52,908 nt of DNA from Candidatus Methanoperedens sp. BLZ2 (GCF_002487355.1 NZ_NTMG01000069.1:1-52908); one strand, 5' to 3'. Positions 26,314-35,537 are shown, counted from the first letter of the stretch. Notes: generated by a model not told the origin, from the sequence alone. Program-made: numbers and translations.

Positions 26314-27090
26314 TTATTTTTTTCCAAAAAGCTCTATAATTCCCCTAAATTTAGTGACAAGAACCGGAGTCTGCTCCATCTCAGTAATATATTTTCCATG
26401 GTCAATATTATTCACAAAAAAAACGCGCCCTCCGAATGGGTCACCCTTTTTTTTCAAATGCGGTATCCTTATGTATCCCATTTTTTGGGAGGCCACATAA
26501 CCTGCCGTATATGATGGATCATCAGACCAGCAAAGTTCCGCAATTGTGCCTTTGACCGATTCTACTTTTGTTGCAAGTATAAGCGCTTCGCTTATATTTG
26601 TAAAATACGATGACAATCCTGAAACAGAAAGCGCATTAAAAAGTTCATTTGCAGCTTCTTCTGTTATATCCATACGGGATACACGGATACCGCGAACCTT
26701 ATCGGTTTCAAGCCTGTTACCTTTTAAATCCATGATTATCGCACCCCGCATATTTTCACCAATAGCAGGGCCTTTTTCCAGAAGAGATATACTTTTTTCA
26801 ATGCAAAGTGCCGGTATCCCGAGTTCAAGTAGCAACTTTCTGGCAAGTTTTTTCCCTTCAGTCTCATTTTCAACATTCATCAGAATGAGCGGGAGGGAAG
26901 TTACTTTTTTAATTGGAATTTTTAATGTTTCAACGGTTATATTAATAAGGTCAGGTTCACCTTTTTCATGAGATAGAGCCCGATCTACAAGCCCTGAAAC
27001 AATTGTTTGAATTTTTGTCTTCTCAACGAGATTCTCAGCTCCAGATATGTGTTTTTTGTTTTTTTCTGCTCTCATCCGAACACTAAACAT
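26314..27090 (-). CDS. bioW: 6-carboxyhexanoate-CoA ligase (pimeloyl-CoA synthetase)
   Basis: A 258-residue enzyme that activates pimelate with ATP and CoA. MFSVRMRAEKNKKHISGAE at the start and VRGIRVSRMD, AELCWSDDP and TAGYVASQKMGYIRIP are strong BioW signatures and match Bacillus BioW in order. I use ATG 27090, with GGAGGTG four bases before it; the start overlaps the bioB end by 8 bp. Its presence means pimelate, free or from fatty acid breakdown, feeds the pathway, not BioC/BioH. Confidence 0.93.
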   Translation of the reverse strand: MFSVRMRAEKNKKHISGAENLVEKTKIQTIVSGLVDRALSHEKGEPDLINITVETLKIPIKKVTSLPLILMNVENETEGKKLARKLLLELGIPALCIEKSISLLEKGPAIGENMRGAIIMDLKGNRLETDKVRGIRVSRMDITEEAANELFNALSVSGLSSYFTNISEALILATKVESVKGTIAELCWSDDPSYTAGYVASQKMGYIRIPHLKKKGDPFGGRVFFVNNIDHGKYITEMEQTPVLVTKFRGIIELFGKK

Positions 27091-28057
27091 GAACACCTCC
27101 GGGGACCAGACCAAGATCAATTATCATCTGAATATCATCACGCGGCGTTCTGCCCGCCGTTGTCAGGTAATTGCCAAGGATAAGCCCGTTTGCCCCTGCA
27201 AGAAGACATAAGCTTTGTAAATCCCGGAGATTTTTCTCCCGTCCACCTGCTATTCGGATATTTTTTCCAGGGAGAATGAGACGAAAAACAGCTATTGTTT
27301 TCAGGATTTCAAGGGGATCTATCGGTTTTTCAATGCCAATAGGTGTTCCTTTGATGGGATTCAATATATTTATGGGGATAGAATCAACATCCATATCCCT
27401 CAGCGTGAATGCAAGTTCCAGACGGTCACTTACCGACTCCCCCATTCCGATTATGCCCCCGCAGCAGACTTCAAGGCCCGCATTTTTCGCAACATATATG
27501 GTTTTTATTTTTTCATCATAGGTGTGGGTTGTGCATATTTTGTTAAAAAAGTTCCTTGAGGTCTCAAGGTTATGATGTATTCGTGTAGCACCTGCACTTT
27601 TCAGGGCAAACGCACGTTCATCTGTAAGCACACCTGAAGAAATGCAAACAGATAAACCTGTTTCCTTTCTTATTCTTCGTAAGGAACTTAATATATTCTC
27701 AAAATCTTCGCCATTTACTTCTTTTCCGCTTGTAACAATGCAAAATCTTGCCGCACCTTCTTCTTCCATCATCTGCGCCATGTTGAGTATCTCTTCTTCA
27801 TCCATCAGGGGATAGGGCGTAATTTCAGTATCGTTATGGGCAGATTGTGCACAGAATTTGCAGTCTTCAGAGCATAAACCGCATTTTGCATTTATTATGG
27901 AACAAAGATCAACCCGGTTACCTAGTTTAGAACGGACATGGTTTGCAAGCAAGAATAGCTCCATACATTCATATCCTTTGAAATCCATAAGTTCCATGGC
28001 TTCTGTGAAGTCTATGCTTTTACCGTTTTCAATCTTAGTTCGTAGTTTTTTTAACAT
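27083..28057 (-). CDS. bioB: Biotin synthase
   Basis: A 324-residue radical SAM enzyme inserting sulfur into dethiobiotin. The cluster motif CSEDCKFC is at residues 62-69, with Cys59 before it; NLETSRNFF (about 162), INILNPIKGTP and RIAGGREKN with the Arg that binds the [2Fe-2S] cluster follow. It is the first gene of a five-gene operon and lies 12 bp downstream of the BirA-type operator. Confidence 0.96.
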   Translation of the reverse strand: MLKKLRTKIENGKSIDFTEAMELMDFKGYECMELFLLANHVRSKLGNRVDLCSIINAKCGLCSEDCKFCAQSAHNDTEITPYPLMDEEEILNMAQMMEEEGAARFCIVTSGKEVNGEDFENILSSLRRIRKETGLSVCISSGVLTDERAFALKSAGATRIHHNLETSRNFFNKICTTHTYDEKIKTIYVAKNAGLEVCCGGIIGMGESVSDRLELAFTLRDMDVDSIPINILNPIKGTPIGIEKPIDPLEILKTIAVFRLILPGKNIRIAGGREKNLRDLQSLCLLAGANGLILGNYLTTAGRTPRDDIQMIIDLGLVPGGVHV

Positions 28058-28069
28058 AATGTAAATGGA

Positions 28070-28100
28070 TTGTTAACTTTTATGGTGTAGATGTTGACAA
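28070..28100 (-). promoter_or_regulatory. BirA-type biotin operator
   Basis: TTGTTAAC at 28070-28077 and GTTGACAA at 28093-28100, separated by 15 bp, match the known prokaryotic and archaeal BirA site TTGTnAAC-N14/15-GTTnACAA at every fixed base. It ends 12 bp from the bioB start and lies downstream of the candidate TATA box, so a biotin-loaded BirA would block initiation. The regulator itself is not in the window. Confidence 0.85.
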
Positions 28101-28125
28101 TCAATTAATAATCTTATGGTCGTGG

Positions 28126-28133
28126 TTTATAAA
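28126..28133. promoter_or_regulatory. Candidate TATA box for bioB, possibly shared
   Basis: TTTATAAA is self-complementary. On the minus strand it is about 26 bp before the BirA site edge, so transcription would start next to the operator. On the plus strand it is 53 bp before the M28 peptidase start, so it might serve both genes. Confidence 0.5.
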
Positions 28134-28186
28134 TGAAAGTTCGATAGGGTAATCTACATTATCGAGTATTACCAGTAGAAAAAGAT

Positions 28187-29077
28187 ATGATTCAAAATAA
28201 AAATATTCCGGCTATTGTAAAAGAGGTCTCCCTGACTGATATCAAATCCAATATCCGGCACCTGACCGACTATTCCACCCGCTTTACATTCTCAGATAAA
28301 GCGATCCTGGCCAGGGAGTGGATATATGATCAATTCAGTAAGCTGGGATATTCTGATGTGACATATCAGGATTTTATCCTTTGTGACTCATTACAGAAAA
28401 ATATCGTCTGTACAAAGCAAGGGAAAGGGGAATCGGATAAGATCCTGATCCTTTGCGCACATTATGATTCTATAGTGAAATCAACAGTAGGGTGGGACTG
28501 GCAAACATGTCCTGCCCCTGGCGCAAATGATAATGCAAGCGGTGTGGCGGCCATGATTGAGACCGCACGTATCCTTAAGAATATAGATATGAATTATACC
28601 ATCCGTTTCATTGCTTTTACAGGCGAGGAACAGAACCTGTGGGGTTCAAGAGCATATGCAGATCACGCCCTCTCGAATAATATGAATATCGTTCTGGTCA
28701 TCAATCTTGATGAAATAGGATATCCTGATGTAAAGCCTGAATGGAAAGTTATTATCGGGGAGGATCAGGGTAATCAGGACCCACCCGGAAATACTGACAC
28801 CAAAAAATTTGTGGAAGTGATTAAACAGGCTGCTTCCGCGTATACTAATCTTACTATTAAATTGTTGGATCTCTGGAGAAGCGATCATATGCCTTTTAAC
28901 TCAGCAGGTTTTACAGCCATTGGAGTGTGCCAGGCGGGCAAGTATCCCCACACCCATGAGGTAACCGATACATATGACAATATAGACATTGACTACGTAG
29001 TAGAAGTGACCAGAATGACAGCGGCGACTATAATAAAAGTAGCCGGAATTACACAAAAAAAGTATGACCCGGTATAA
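28187..29077 (+). CDS. M28-family metallopeptidase
   Basis: A 296-residue zinc aminopeptidase of the M28 family. CAHYDSIV contains the zinc His92, PGANDNASGV the bridging Asp115, FTGEEQNLWGS the catalytic and metal Glu147/148, NLDEIGYPD a further acidic ligand and YPHTHEVTDTYDNID the last His. No signal peptide is visible, so a cytoplasmic role in peptide turnover is likely. All metal ligands are kept, so it should be active. It is divergent from the biotin operon. Confidence 0.9.
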   Translation: MIQNKNIPAIVKEVSLTDIKSNIRHLTDYSTRFTFSDKAILAREWIYDQFSKLGYSDVTYQDFILCDSLQKNIVCTKQGKGESDKILILCAHYDSIVKSTVGWDWQTCPAPGANDNASGVAAMIETARILKNIDMNYTIRFIAFTGEEQNLWGSRAYADHALSNNMNIVLVINLDEIGYPDVKPEWKVIIGEDQGNQDPPGNTDTKKFVEVIKQAASAYTNLTIKLLDLWRSDHMPFNSAGFTAIGVCQAGKYPHTHEVTDTYDNIDIDYVVEVTRMTAATIIKVAGITQKKYDPV

Positions 29078-29128
29078 CTTACAAATTCTTATGTTCAATA
29101 AATTAATCTTTAACCCGGAGATATCAAA

Positions 29129-29593
29129 ATGATCCATATCGCTGATTCCTCCCTTTTCATTATCGGGAAAAGGATCGAAGGAAATATAATAACCGTCCCC
29201 TCAGTTGTAGATGAGATCAGGGATGAGATGTCTCGTACAATTCTGGAATTAATGAATGTGAGGATCGAGCCTCCGCTTCAAATTTTTATCAGGGAAGTAA
29301 CAACGAAAGCCAGGGCAACCAGGGATAGTGAAGAACTCTCAAAAACCGATATAGACCTGCTGGCAAAGGCTCTTGAATATACCCGGAATGAAGATACTAT
29401 CCTTATCACAGATGATTATGCAGTCCAGAACACTGCAATCCAGCTGGGAATAAAGGTCATGCCCGCAGGACAGAAAAAGATAAAGGACGTTCTTCTATGG
29501 GAAAAATTCTGTATCGGATGCAAGCGGCGGTTCCCGCAGGGAGATGACTGCCCTGTGTGCGGTACGCCTCTTAAGAAAATGAGGATGAAATGA
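29129..29593 (+). CDS. nob1: rRNA maturation endonuclease Nob1
   Basis: A 154-residue PIN-domain endonuclease that cuts the 3' end of pre-16S rRNA in archaea. Acidic catalytic residues are Asp6 (HIADSSLF), the ELSKTDIDLLAKALE stretch (about 79-93) and ITDDYAVQN (about 102). The C-terminal zinc ribbon is CIGC and CPVCG. Both domains in this order and length are diagnostic. CCCGGAGAT precedes the ATG. Confidence 0.93.
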   Translation: MIHIADSSLFIIGKRIEGNIITVPSVVDEIRDEMSRTILELMNVRIEPPLQIFIREVTTKARATRDSEELSKTDIDLLAKALEYTRNEDTILITDDYAVQNTAIQLGIKVMPAGQKKIKDVLLWEKFCIGCKRRFPQGDDCPVCGTPLKKMRMK

Positions 29594-29662
29594 TTTTTTA
29601 GGCACAAACTTCGTCGTCCTCATGGTCAGGGATAAATACAGGAAAAAACCATAATCTATTGT

Positions 29663-30691
29663 ATGATAAGAAGAAGGGAGTTCATAGTATGGTTAGCGAC
29701 TGCATTTTCATTTATTATGTCCGGTTGCATTTACAGGAAGGAATCCGTAAATGAAATATCCAATGGGGAGGGAACGCGCATGAAAAAAGGGGTCATTTCA
29801 AAAGTATATATAATAAAGACAAACGAAAGAAGTTCGGGAATAAAAGAGCTGTTGAAGTATTTCGATACAGACAAATATTCTGGCAAAAAAGTTTCGCTCA
29901 AAGCGAACTTCAATAGCCCGGATCCATTCCCGGCATCCACACATCCTGATACTATATCAGCGATGGTTGATTCCTTCAGGGAAAAGGGAGCAAGTATCGT
30001 AATTGCTGAAAGAAGCGGTATGGGAGATACCGGAAAAACGCTGGAAGATCTGGGGATCATGGCACTTTCAAAAAAGCATGGATTTGATGCCGTTATCCTT
30101 GATGATCTGGAAAGAAGCGAGTGGATACAAGAAAAACCTGCGAATAGCCACTGGAAAAGAGGCTTCCTTTTTCCAAGATTATTCAGGGAAGCCGACTTCA
30201 TAATCCAGACCTGCTGCCTGAAAGCCCACAGATTTGGTGGTCATTTCACCCTGTCCCTTAAAAATAGTGTGGGCATGGTTGCCAAATATGACCCTGAAGA
30301 TAACTATAATTACATGTCTGAACTTCATTCTTCAAAATACCAGAGACAGATGATAGCTGAAATAAACACAGCTTACGACCCGGATATCATAATCATGGAT
30401 GGGATATCAGGATTTTCAAAAGGCGGGCCGGATGAAGGAACATTGATCGAACCTGGAATTATGATCGCAAGCAATGACAGGATCGCCCTTGATGCTGTGG
30501 GTGTGGCTACCTTGCGTATTTATGGCACGACAGGAGAGGTTGAAAGAGGCAATATTTTTGAGCAGGAACAAATTGCAAGAGCCGTGGAATTGGGTCTTGG
30601 AGCATCAGGGCCTGATGAGATCGAGATCGTCGCTATAAATAACGAAGCAAAGGAAATATGCGATAACATCAGGAAAAAACTTTTTACATAA
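29663..30691 (+). CDS. DUF362 protein with Tat-lipoprotein signal
   Basis: A 342-residue protein. RRREF at residues 3-7 followed by a hydrophobic stretch and the lipobox-like MSGC (Cys22) suggests Tat export and lipid anchoring. The body KVSLKANFNSPDPFPASTHP and TCCLKAHRFGGHFTLSLKNSVG match DUF362, a domain often fused to ferredoxin domains; here no CxxCxxC motif follows. Function in the family is unknown. Leaving the family's fused ferredoxin out and adding an export signal is unusual. Confidence 0.75.
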   Translation: MIRRREFIVWLATAFSFIMSGCIYRKESVNEISNGEGTRMKKGVISKVYIIKTNERSSGIKELLKYFDTDKYSGKKVSLKANFNSPDPFPASTHPDTISAMVDSFREKGASIVIAERSGMGDTGKTLEDLGIMALSKKHGFDAVILDDLERSEWIQEKPANSHWKRGFLFPRLFREADFIIQTCCLKAHRFGGHFTLSLKNSVGMVAKYDPEDNYNYMSELHSSKYQRQMIAEINTAYDPDIIIMDGISGFSKGGPDEGTLIEPGIMIASNDRIALDAVGVATLRIYGTTGEVERGNIFEQEQIARAVELGLGASGPDEIEIVAINNEAKEICDNIRKKLFT

Positions 30692-30783
30692 TATCAAAGA
30701 TGTGTTAGGTTCTTTTTCTGATTTTACTTTTGTTTCATTAAAATTGTTATCTCCTGATCGGTACTGCTCTTGCCAAAGTTTTG

Positions 30784-30835
30784 ATATAGGTATAATAACA
30801 GTATAGGATTTTTATATAGGTATATAACAGTATAG
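30784..30835 (+). repeat. Two direct repeats upstream of HEAT/membrane gene
   Basis: ATATAGGTATAATAACAGTA plus TAG (30784-30806) and ATATAGGTATATAACAGTAT plus AG (30814-30835) differ by one base and are spaced 30 bp start to start, about three helical turns. They lie 30-80 bp before the gene and could be a pair of regulator sites overlapping its promoter. Confidence 0.5.
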
Positions 30836-30864
30836 CATAATAATTATCTGAAAATTAGGAGTTA

Positions 30865-32094
30865 TTGGCAAAATGGAAAAGAAAAGGAGGTATTTTAAAG
30901 TTGTTTCTTAGTGAAAAAGAACATATAGTTGATATGATTGAAAAAAAAGATTGGAAAAAGCTTATCCGAATAGGAAAACCAGCGGTAGAACCTCTTATAA
31001 AAACTCTTGAAGATGACAATTCGTCCATCAGGTATGAAGTAGCAAAGGTTTTAGAAAAGATCGGATGGAAACCGTCAGACGAAAAAGAGCAAATAGCCTA
31101 TCTTATTGCAAAAAGCGATTGGAAAAAGCTTGTCCAGGTAGGGAAACCAGCGGTAGAACCTCTTATAAAAATTCTAGGCGATGAAGATGTGTGGGATAGG
31201 CATGGAGCAGCAGAGGCTTTAGGTAAAATAGGAGATGCAAAAGCGGTAGAACCTCTTATAAGAGTTCTTGGTGATGATGATCGGGAGGTTGGGGAAGCGG
31301 CAGCGGAGGCTTTAGAAAAGATTAGACGGAAACTAACTCAAGATGAAGAGCTAAAAATATGCAGCGGAAGAGAATCAGAAGATGCAGTTCTCATAAAACC
31401 TTCAATAGAAATAGAGAGTAAGTGGACAGATCTAGTATCAGTTATTCCCCTCAAATCAGAGGGGGCTGGCCGAACTCTTATAGCTCTTCTATGGGTTGAA
31501 TTTGGTTTATCTATAATACCATTTTTATTTATATTATCTGCATTTCTCTCTCCCATTGCAGTAACAGAACCAGCTATCTATTCCACTCAATTAGTATTTT
31601 TTTTTGAACTTCAAGCTTTGCTGAGTATAGCACTTTACTATATTATACTTATTATTTTTTTGCAGTGGATGTACCGTTTGCATTCCGATCTACCCATACT
31701 CTTTAGCAGGTATCCGATTTCACCGATGGGAGCGCTTGGAAGACTTATCATACCATTTTATAGTACATGGGGTATTTGGAACACTTTTGGGACCCTTGCA
31801 GATCGTTTAAAGTTGGAAGCAGGAGATATGGCTCGATGGGGATCATCATTGCGGTCGTGGTTGCCATGGCTTTATATAACAATATTTGCATCGAGCATTT
31901 TGAACAGACTGACGTATAGCAGCAACGAAAAGGTTTCTCCAGGCTTATTACTTCTTACAGCGATTGTAGATATCTGCTTATTTTTTGTTTGGCTTCAGAT
32001 GGCAATAACTATTAGAAATGCTGTAAATTATAGAGCAAATAAACCCTCTTTATTTTTGAACAGTTTTCTTTCTCTTCTACATTTTAAAAATTGA
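30865..32094 (+). CDS. HEAT-repeat protein with C-terminal membrane domain
   Basis: A 409-residue protein. Residues 10-160 carry HEAT/PBS-lyase repeats; the phrase [10 protein letters not shown] recurs at about 33-42 and 92-101, and [15 protein letters not shown] is a third unit. Residues 205 to the end hold four to five membrane helices with [15 protein letters not shown] and [21 protein letters not shown], a pattern similar to DUF4328. The start is uncertain: TTG 30865 has TAGGAG five bases upstream, TTG 30901 has GGAGGT nine bases upstream, and there is no ATG. A membrane-bound scaffold is the best guess. Confidence 0.7.
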   Translation: MAKWKRKGGILKLFLSEKEHIVDMIEKKDWKKLIRIGKPAVEPLIKTLEDDNSSIRYEVAKVLEKIGWKPSDEKEQIAYLIAKSDWKKLVQVGKPAVEPLIKILGDEDVWDRHGAAEALGKIGDAKAVEPLIRVLGDDDREVGEAAAEALEKIRRKLTQDEELKICSGRESEDAVLIKPSIEIESKWTDLVSVIPLKSEGAGRTLIALLWVEFGLSIIPFLFILSAFLSPIAVTEPAIYSTQLVFFFELQALLSIALYYIILIIFLQWMYRLHSDLPILFSRYPISPMGALGRLIIPFYSTWGIWNTFGTLADRLKLEAGDMARWGSSLRSWLPWLYITIFASSILNRLTYSSNEKVSPGLLLLTAIVDICLFFVWLQMAITIRNAVNYRANKPSLFLNSFLSLLHFKN

Positions 32095-32250
32095 CCTCAC
32101 GAACCTTTACAGCGATGGGGATATGAGTGAGATAAAAAGAAAACATTATCACAAATGTGAGATTTATCCCGGTATATCTCACTTAATTGGTAATGTTGTG
32201 AATTTCAATCATACTTAACCTTATATTTGTGTGTCTTCACATAAAATTAT

Positions 32251-32913
32251 ATGAGTAATGAAAAATCAAAATCAATATTGGTCGTCAATAGTGATCCGGA
32301 TATTGCTGACCTGTTTGCCGAAATGCTTCTATCGGATGAAAATAACTACATTGTTACTACAACATTTACGGGCAAAGGGTGTCTGTGGGGAATTAATAAA
32401 AGTAAACCCGATATGGTTTTGATGGATATCGAACTACCTGATATGAATGGATGGAATTTAACCGAAAAAATAAAAGCGAATAATCCGGATATGCCAATTG
32501 TCGTGATAACATCAAAAATACCCGGGATCAAAGATATGCTTCGACTATCCCATGTTTCTGATTATCTCATGAAACCTGTTACACTGGATGGCCTGCAAAT
32601 GGCTGTGAAGGATGCTTTTGAAATCCCTTCTCTTCTTGACCAGTGCTATAAAACAGTTATAGATTACAAAGAAAATGAGAATATGATGTATTTATTCTAT
32701 TTATTTAAACAGAACATCATAGATCGTAAACGATTTATCCTGATGCGGCAGCTTTATTCTACTAAAAAACTTGTAAATGACCCCGAAAGCAAGAAGATCC
32801 TGGATAATTTAAAAGAAAAGATCAATGCATCAGAAAATGAAATAAAACATTTCAAAAACAAGCCACCGATCATATCCCTATTTTCGAATTTTGAAATCGG
32901 GAAAGTGAATTGA
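32251..32913 (+). CDS. Response regulator with helical output region
   Basis: A 220-residue protein with an N-terminal receiver domain: phosphoacceptor Asp59 in LMDIELPDMNGW, Thr87 and Lys108. The first acidic pocket reads NSDPD rather than the common DDD/DDE, but Asp15 and Asp17 could still bind magnesium. Residues 130-220 are helical with no DNA-binding motif I recognise. Inverted and direct copies of GTGAGAT lie in its 5' region (around 32130-32185), which may be its own control site. No histidine kinase is adjacent. Confidence 0.85.
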   Translation: MSNEKSKSILVVNSDPDIADLFAEMLLSDENNYIVTTTFTGKGCLWGINKSKPDMVLMDIELPDMNGWNLTEKIKANNPDMPIVVITSKIPGIKDMLRLSHVSDYLMKPVTLDGLQMAVKDAFEIPSLLDQCYKTVIDYKENENMMYLFYLFKQNIIDRKRFILMRQLYSTKKLVNDPESKKILDNLKEKINASENEIKHFKNKPPIISLFSNFEIGKVN

Positions 32914-32964
32914 CCAGACCTTACCAAAAGGATAGAACATAGATTTGCTTTGCGATATTTTTAC

Positions 32965-33204
32965 TTACTTTCTTTTCTTCCCTTCATGCATCTTTTTGAT
33001 CTCGTCTTCAGCAGCCTGCAATTTTACCCTATTATCCTCATATATTTTTGAAACATTCTCTGAAGCCCGCTCAAGCCTTTTCTTCAGGACAAGCAGTTCT
33101 TGTGTGGAAAGGTTATAATTAGGGGTATTTTCGATCCACAACTGCTCTATATCAATGAGAGCATTAATTGCAGCTTTTGTCCTGTTTATCGTATTCTCGT
33201 CCAT
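32965..33204 (-). CDS. Small coiled-coil protein
   Basis: A 79-residue soluble helical protein, rich in Lys/Glu, beginning MDENTINRTKAAINALIDIE. No cysteines, signal or membrane helix. It lies downstream of pyrI in the same direction with a 38-bp gap, so may ride on the pyrBI transcript. No family recognised. Confidence 0.6.
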   Translation of the reverse strand: MDENTINRTKAAINALIDIEQLWIENTPNYNLSTQELLVLKKRLERASENVSKIYEDNRVKLQAAEDEIKKMHEGKKRK

Positions 33205-33242
33205 GGACTCAAATTGAACTTTTTCTTAGATTAAAGTTTGCA

Positions 33243-33743
33243 TCAAATCAAGTGCTCTGCAATCCCCTCGGAAATCACATGGTCACAGTAAATACACCGA
33301 AGTTCCACCGGCTTTTTATTTACGGTAAATTTTGAAATAACAGGCTCAACGGTGTTGGAAATGCAGTTGGGGTTGTCGCATTTCATCACGCCTTCAAGAT
33401 TCTCAGGAAGCTCAACCCTGTGTTTACCAATTACCTCGAAATCCCGGATGATATTGATAGTGGCATCCGGCGCAATAAGTGAAACCTTGTCAACTTCTTC
33501 CTCTTTAAGTTCCCTGTCCTCGATCTTCACAATATCCTTTTTTTCCAGAACCCCGCTTGGAACATTCATTGCAACGCTGACAACAGCGGTCGTTGTTCCT
33601 GATATTCCGAGTATTTTCAGAACATTGAGCGCCTGGCCTGCTGTAATGTGGTCGATAACAGTCCCATGCTTGATAGGGCGCACACGCATCCCTTTCTTCA
33701 ATGAACAGTCTGAAGTTTTGTTTTCAGTTTCATTTCGTTTCAT
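33243..33743 (-). CDS. pyrI: Aspartate carbamoyltransferase regulatory subunit
   Basis: A 166-residue regulatory chain. The N-terminal half (GTVIDHITAGQALNVLKILG) binds allosteric nucleotides. The C-terminal half has the four zinc Cys in CDNPNC and CIYC that hold the interface with PyrB. The start overlaps the pyrB stop by 4 bp. The first 18 residues are an acidic extension compared with common forms. Confidence 0.96.
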   Translation of the reverse strand: MKRNETENKTSDCSLKKGMRVRPIKHGTVIDHITAGQALNVLKILGISGTTTAVVSVAMNVPSGVLEKKDIVKIEDRELKEEEVDKVSLIAPDATINIIRDFEVIGKHRVELPENLEGVMKCDNPNCISNTVEPVISKFTVNKKPVELRCIYCDHVISEGIAEHLI

Positions 33744-34654
33744 GCAACCTCCATCGCCATTGCAAGAAGCGCCATCCTGACCGGGACGCCATAAAATGAT
33801 TGTTCAAAATAACGCGCGTATTTTGTCCTGTCAACAGCAGGATCGATCTCATCAAGACGCGGAAGAGGATGCATTATTATGAGATTATCAAGAGCCTTTT
33901 CAAGCAATTCCGCAGTCACCCTGTATATACCTGCTACTTTCTGGTATTCTGCCGGGTCAGGAAAGCGTTCTTTCTGGATCCTTGTAACATATAATACATC
34001 AATATCCCCCAATACATCCTCCATATTTGTTGTTTCGGTGATGCTTGCACCCTGCTTTTTCAGGTCTTTCTTGATCACATCGGGCATCTGGAGCTGTTTT
34101 GGTGAGATAAGTGTCATATCGGCATGATACATTGATAAAGCATAAGCAAGTGAATGAACTGTTCTTCCGTACTTGAGGTCCCCGACAAGTGCAATGCGCA
34201 GGTTTGAGAGGCTGCTCTCACGCATTATCGTGTAAAGGTCAAGAAGCGTCTGGGTCGGGTGGTGCCCTGCCCCATCCCCGGCATTTAATATCGGGACATT
34301 TGAAAATTGCGCAGCCATTCGGGCTGAGCCTTCCCTGGGATGCCTCAATACGATAGCATCGGCATAATTTCCTATTACCCTGATAGTATCTGCAAGAGTT
34401 TCTCCTTTTGCAACAGAGCTTTTTTCAACAGAGCCCAGGTCAATTACCTCTCCGCCAAGCCGTTTCATTGCAGTTTCAAAAGACAAACGCGTGCGAGTGC
34501 TGGGTTCATAAAAAAGCGTTGCAAGAATTTTACCGGATAGAAGAGATGATTTTTTGCCCCTCGCTATTGGTTCAAAATCCTTTGCCCTTTTCAGGATAAT
34601 ATCAATCTCATCATGCGAAAAATCCTTCATTGAGATGATATGTCGTAACATCAT
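33740..34654 (-). CDS. pyrB: Aspartate carbamoyltransferase catalytic subunit
   Basis: A 304-residue enzyme making carbamoyl aspartate in pyrimidine synthesis. FYEPSTRTRLSFETAMKRLGG is the carbamoyl phosphate loop (about 49), VLRHPREGSA follows, HHPTQTLLDLYTI (about 130) and HPLPRLDEID (about 261) complete the site. It is coupled with pyrI, so the holoenzyme should be regulated by nucleotides. The second Met is an alternative start. Confidence 0.97.
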   Translation of the reverse strand: MMLRHIISMKDFSHDEIDIILKRAKDFEPIARGKKSSLLSGKILATLFYEPSTRTRLSFETAMKRLGGEVIDLGSVEKSSVAKGETLADTIRVIGNYADAIVLRHPREGSARMAAQFSNVPILNAGDGAGHHPTQTLLDLYTIMRESSLSNLRIALVGDLKYGRTVHSLAYALSMYHADMTLISPKQLQMPDVIKKDLKKQGASITETTNMEDVLGDIDVLYVTRIQKERFPDPAEYQKVAGIYRVTAELLEKALDNLIIMHPLPRLDEIDPAVDRTKYARYFEQSFYGVPVRMALLAMAMEVA

Positions 34655-34724
34655 ACCTAATAAGCCTCATTGAAATTTAAATATATTGATAATAGTTAAA
34701 TGCAAGGAAATCCAATTTACATGT

Positions 34725-35438
34725 ATGGATAAGGTCCAAAAGGGGCAGGATTTTTCGATATATCGTAAGGGTGCGGTCCACATAAGGAGTATGCGCAGCA
34801 TCCACACAAGCAATACTGAAATAATTCACATAATTATTTCATGGCTTGCCATTTCCTACGCATTCGCGATCCTGCTGCTATGGTCAAGATCCGGTACCAG
34901 GCCTTCGAGTGATGAACTTTTTAACGGTATTTTCAATCCTCTTGTTATTTCTTTATTTACAGTCGGGATTTCATTCATCATCCATGAGATGAGCCATAAG
35001 ATCGTGGCGCAAAGGTTTGGTTCATGGGCCGAGTTCAGGATGAGTCCGATAATGCTCTTGCTGATGCTTGTCCTTGTATACCAGTTAGGGATATTATTTG
35101 CGGCTCCGGGCGCTGTAATGATATACGGCGGGAACGTTGGCCGCAGGGAAAACGGGCGCATATCGCTTGCAGGGCCGCTTTCAAATCTTATTCTTGGAAT
35201 GGCTTTTTTCCTCCTGTTATCTGAGCAGGGGATTCTCTATGAGATCGGAAGATACGGGGTGATCGTTAATATCACACTCGCGCTTTTTAATATGATCCCG
35301 TTCGGAATATTTGACGGCAGAAAAGTATGGGACTGGAATAAACCTGTGTATATTCTGGTCGTAACAGCTACTCTTTTGTTACTCTATTTCTTTGTTGCGC
35401 CGCAGCTGGTCGCTCCGATCGATAAAATGCCGTTTTGA
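34725..35438 (+). CDS. Site-2 protease-family (M50) membrane metalloprotease
   Basis: A polytopic protein of about 237 residues from ATG 34725; a TTG at 34686 would add 13 residues. The zinc motif HEMSH lies in SFIIHEMSHKIVAQRFG, and the second metal site is FDGRKVWDW near the C-terminus, so it should be catalytically complete. Five to six hydrophobic helices are visible. Such proteases cut membrane proteins within the bilayer; no substrate is evident. It is divergent from pyrB across only a short spacer. Confidence 0.88.
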   Translation: MDKVQKGQDFSIYRKGAVHIRSMRSIHTSNTEIIHIIISWLAISYAFAILLLWSRSGTRPSSDELFNGIFNPLVISLFTVGISFIIHEMSHKIVAQRFGSWAEFRMSPIMLLLMLVLVYQLGILFAAPGAVMIYGGNVGRRENGRISLAGPLSNLILGMAFFLLLSEQGILYEIGRYGVIVNITLALFNMIPFGIFDGRKVWDWNKPVYILVVTATLLLLYFFVAPQLVAPIDKMPF

Positions 35439-35537
35439 TAGTTCAATAAAATGTATATTATTATTGTACTCATGCAAATATTTTAGTTAAGATAATATTA
35501 AATATTGTCATGCTGTGTTTGTGCAAAAAGTGGTGTT

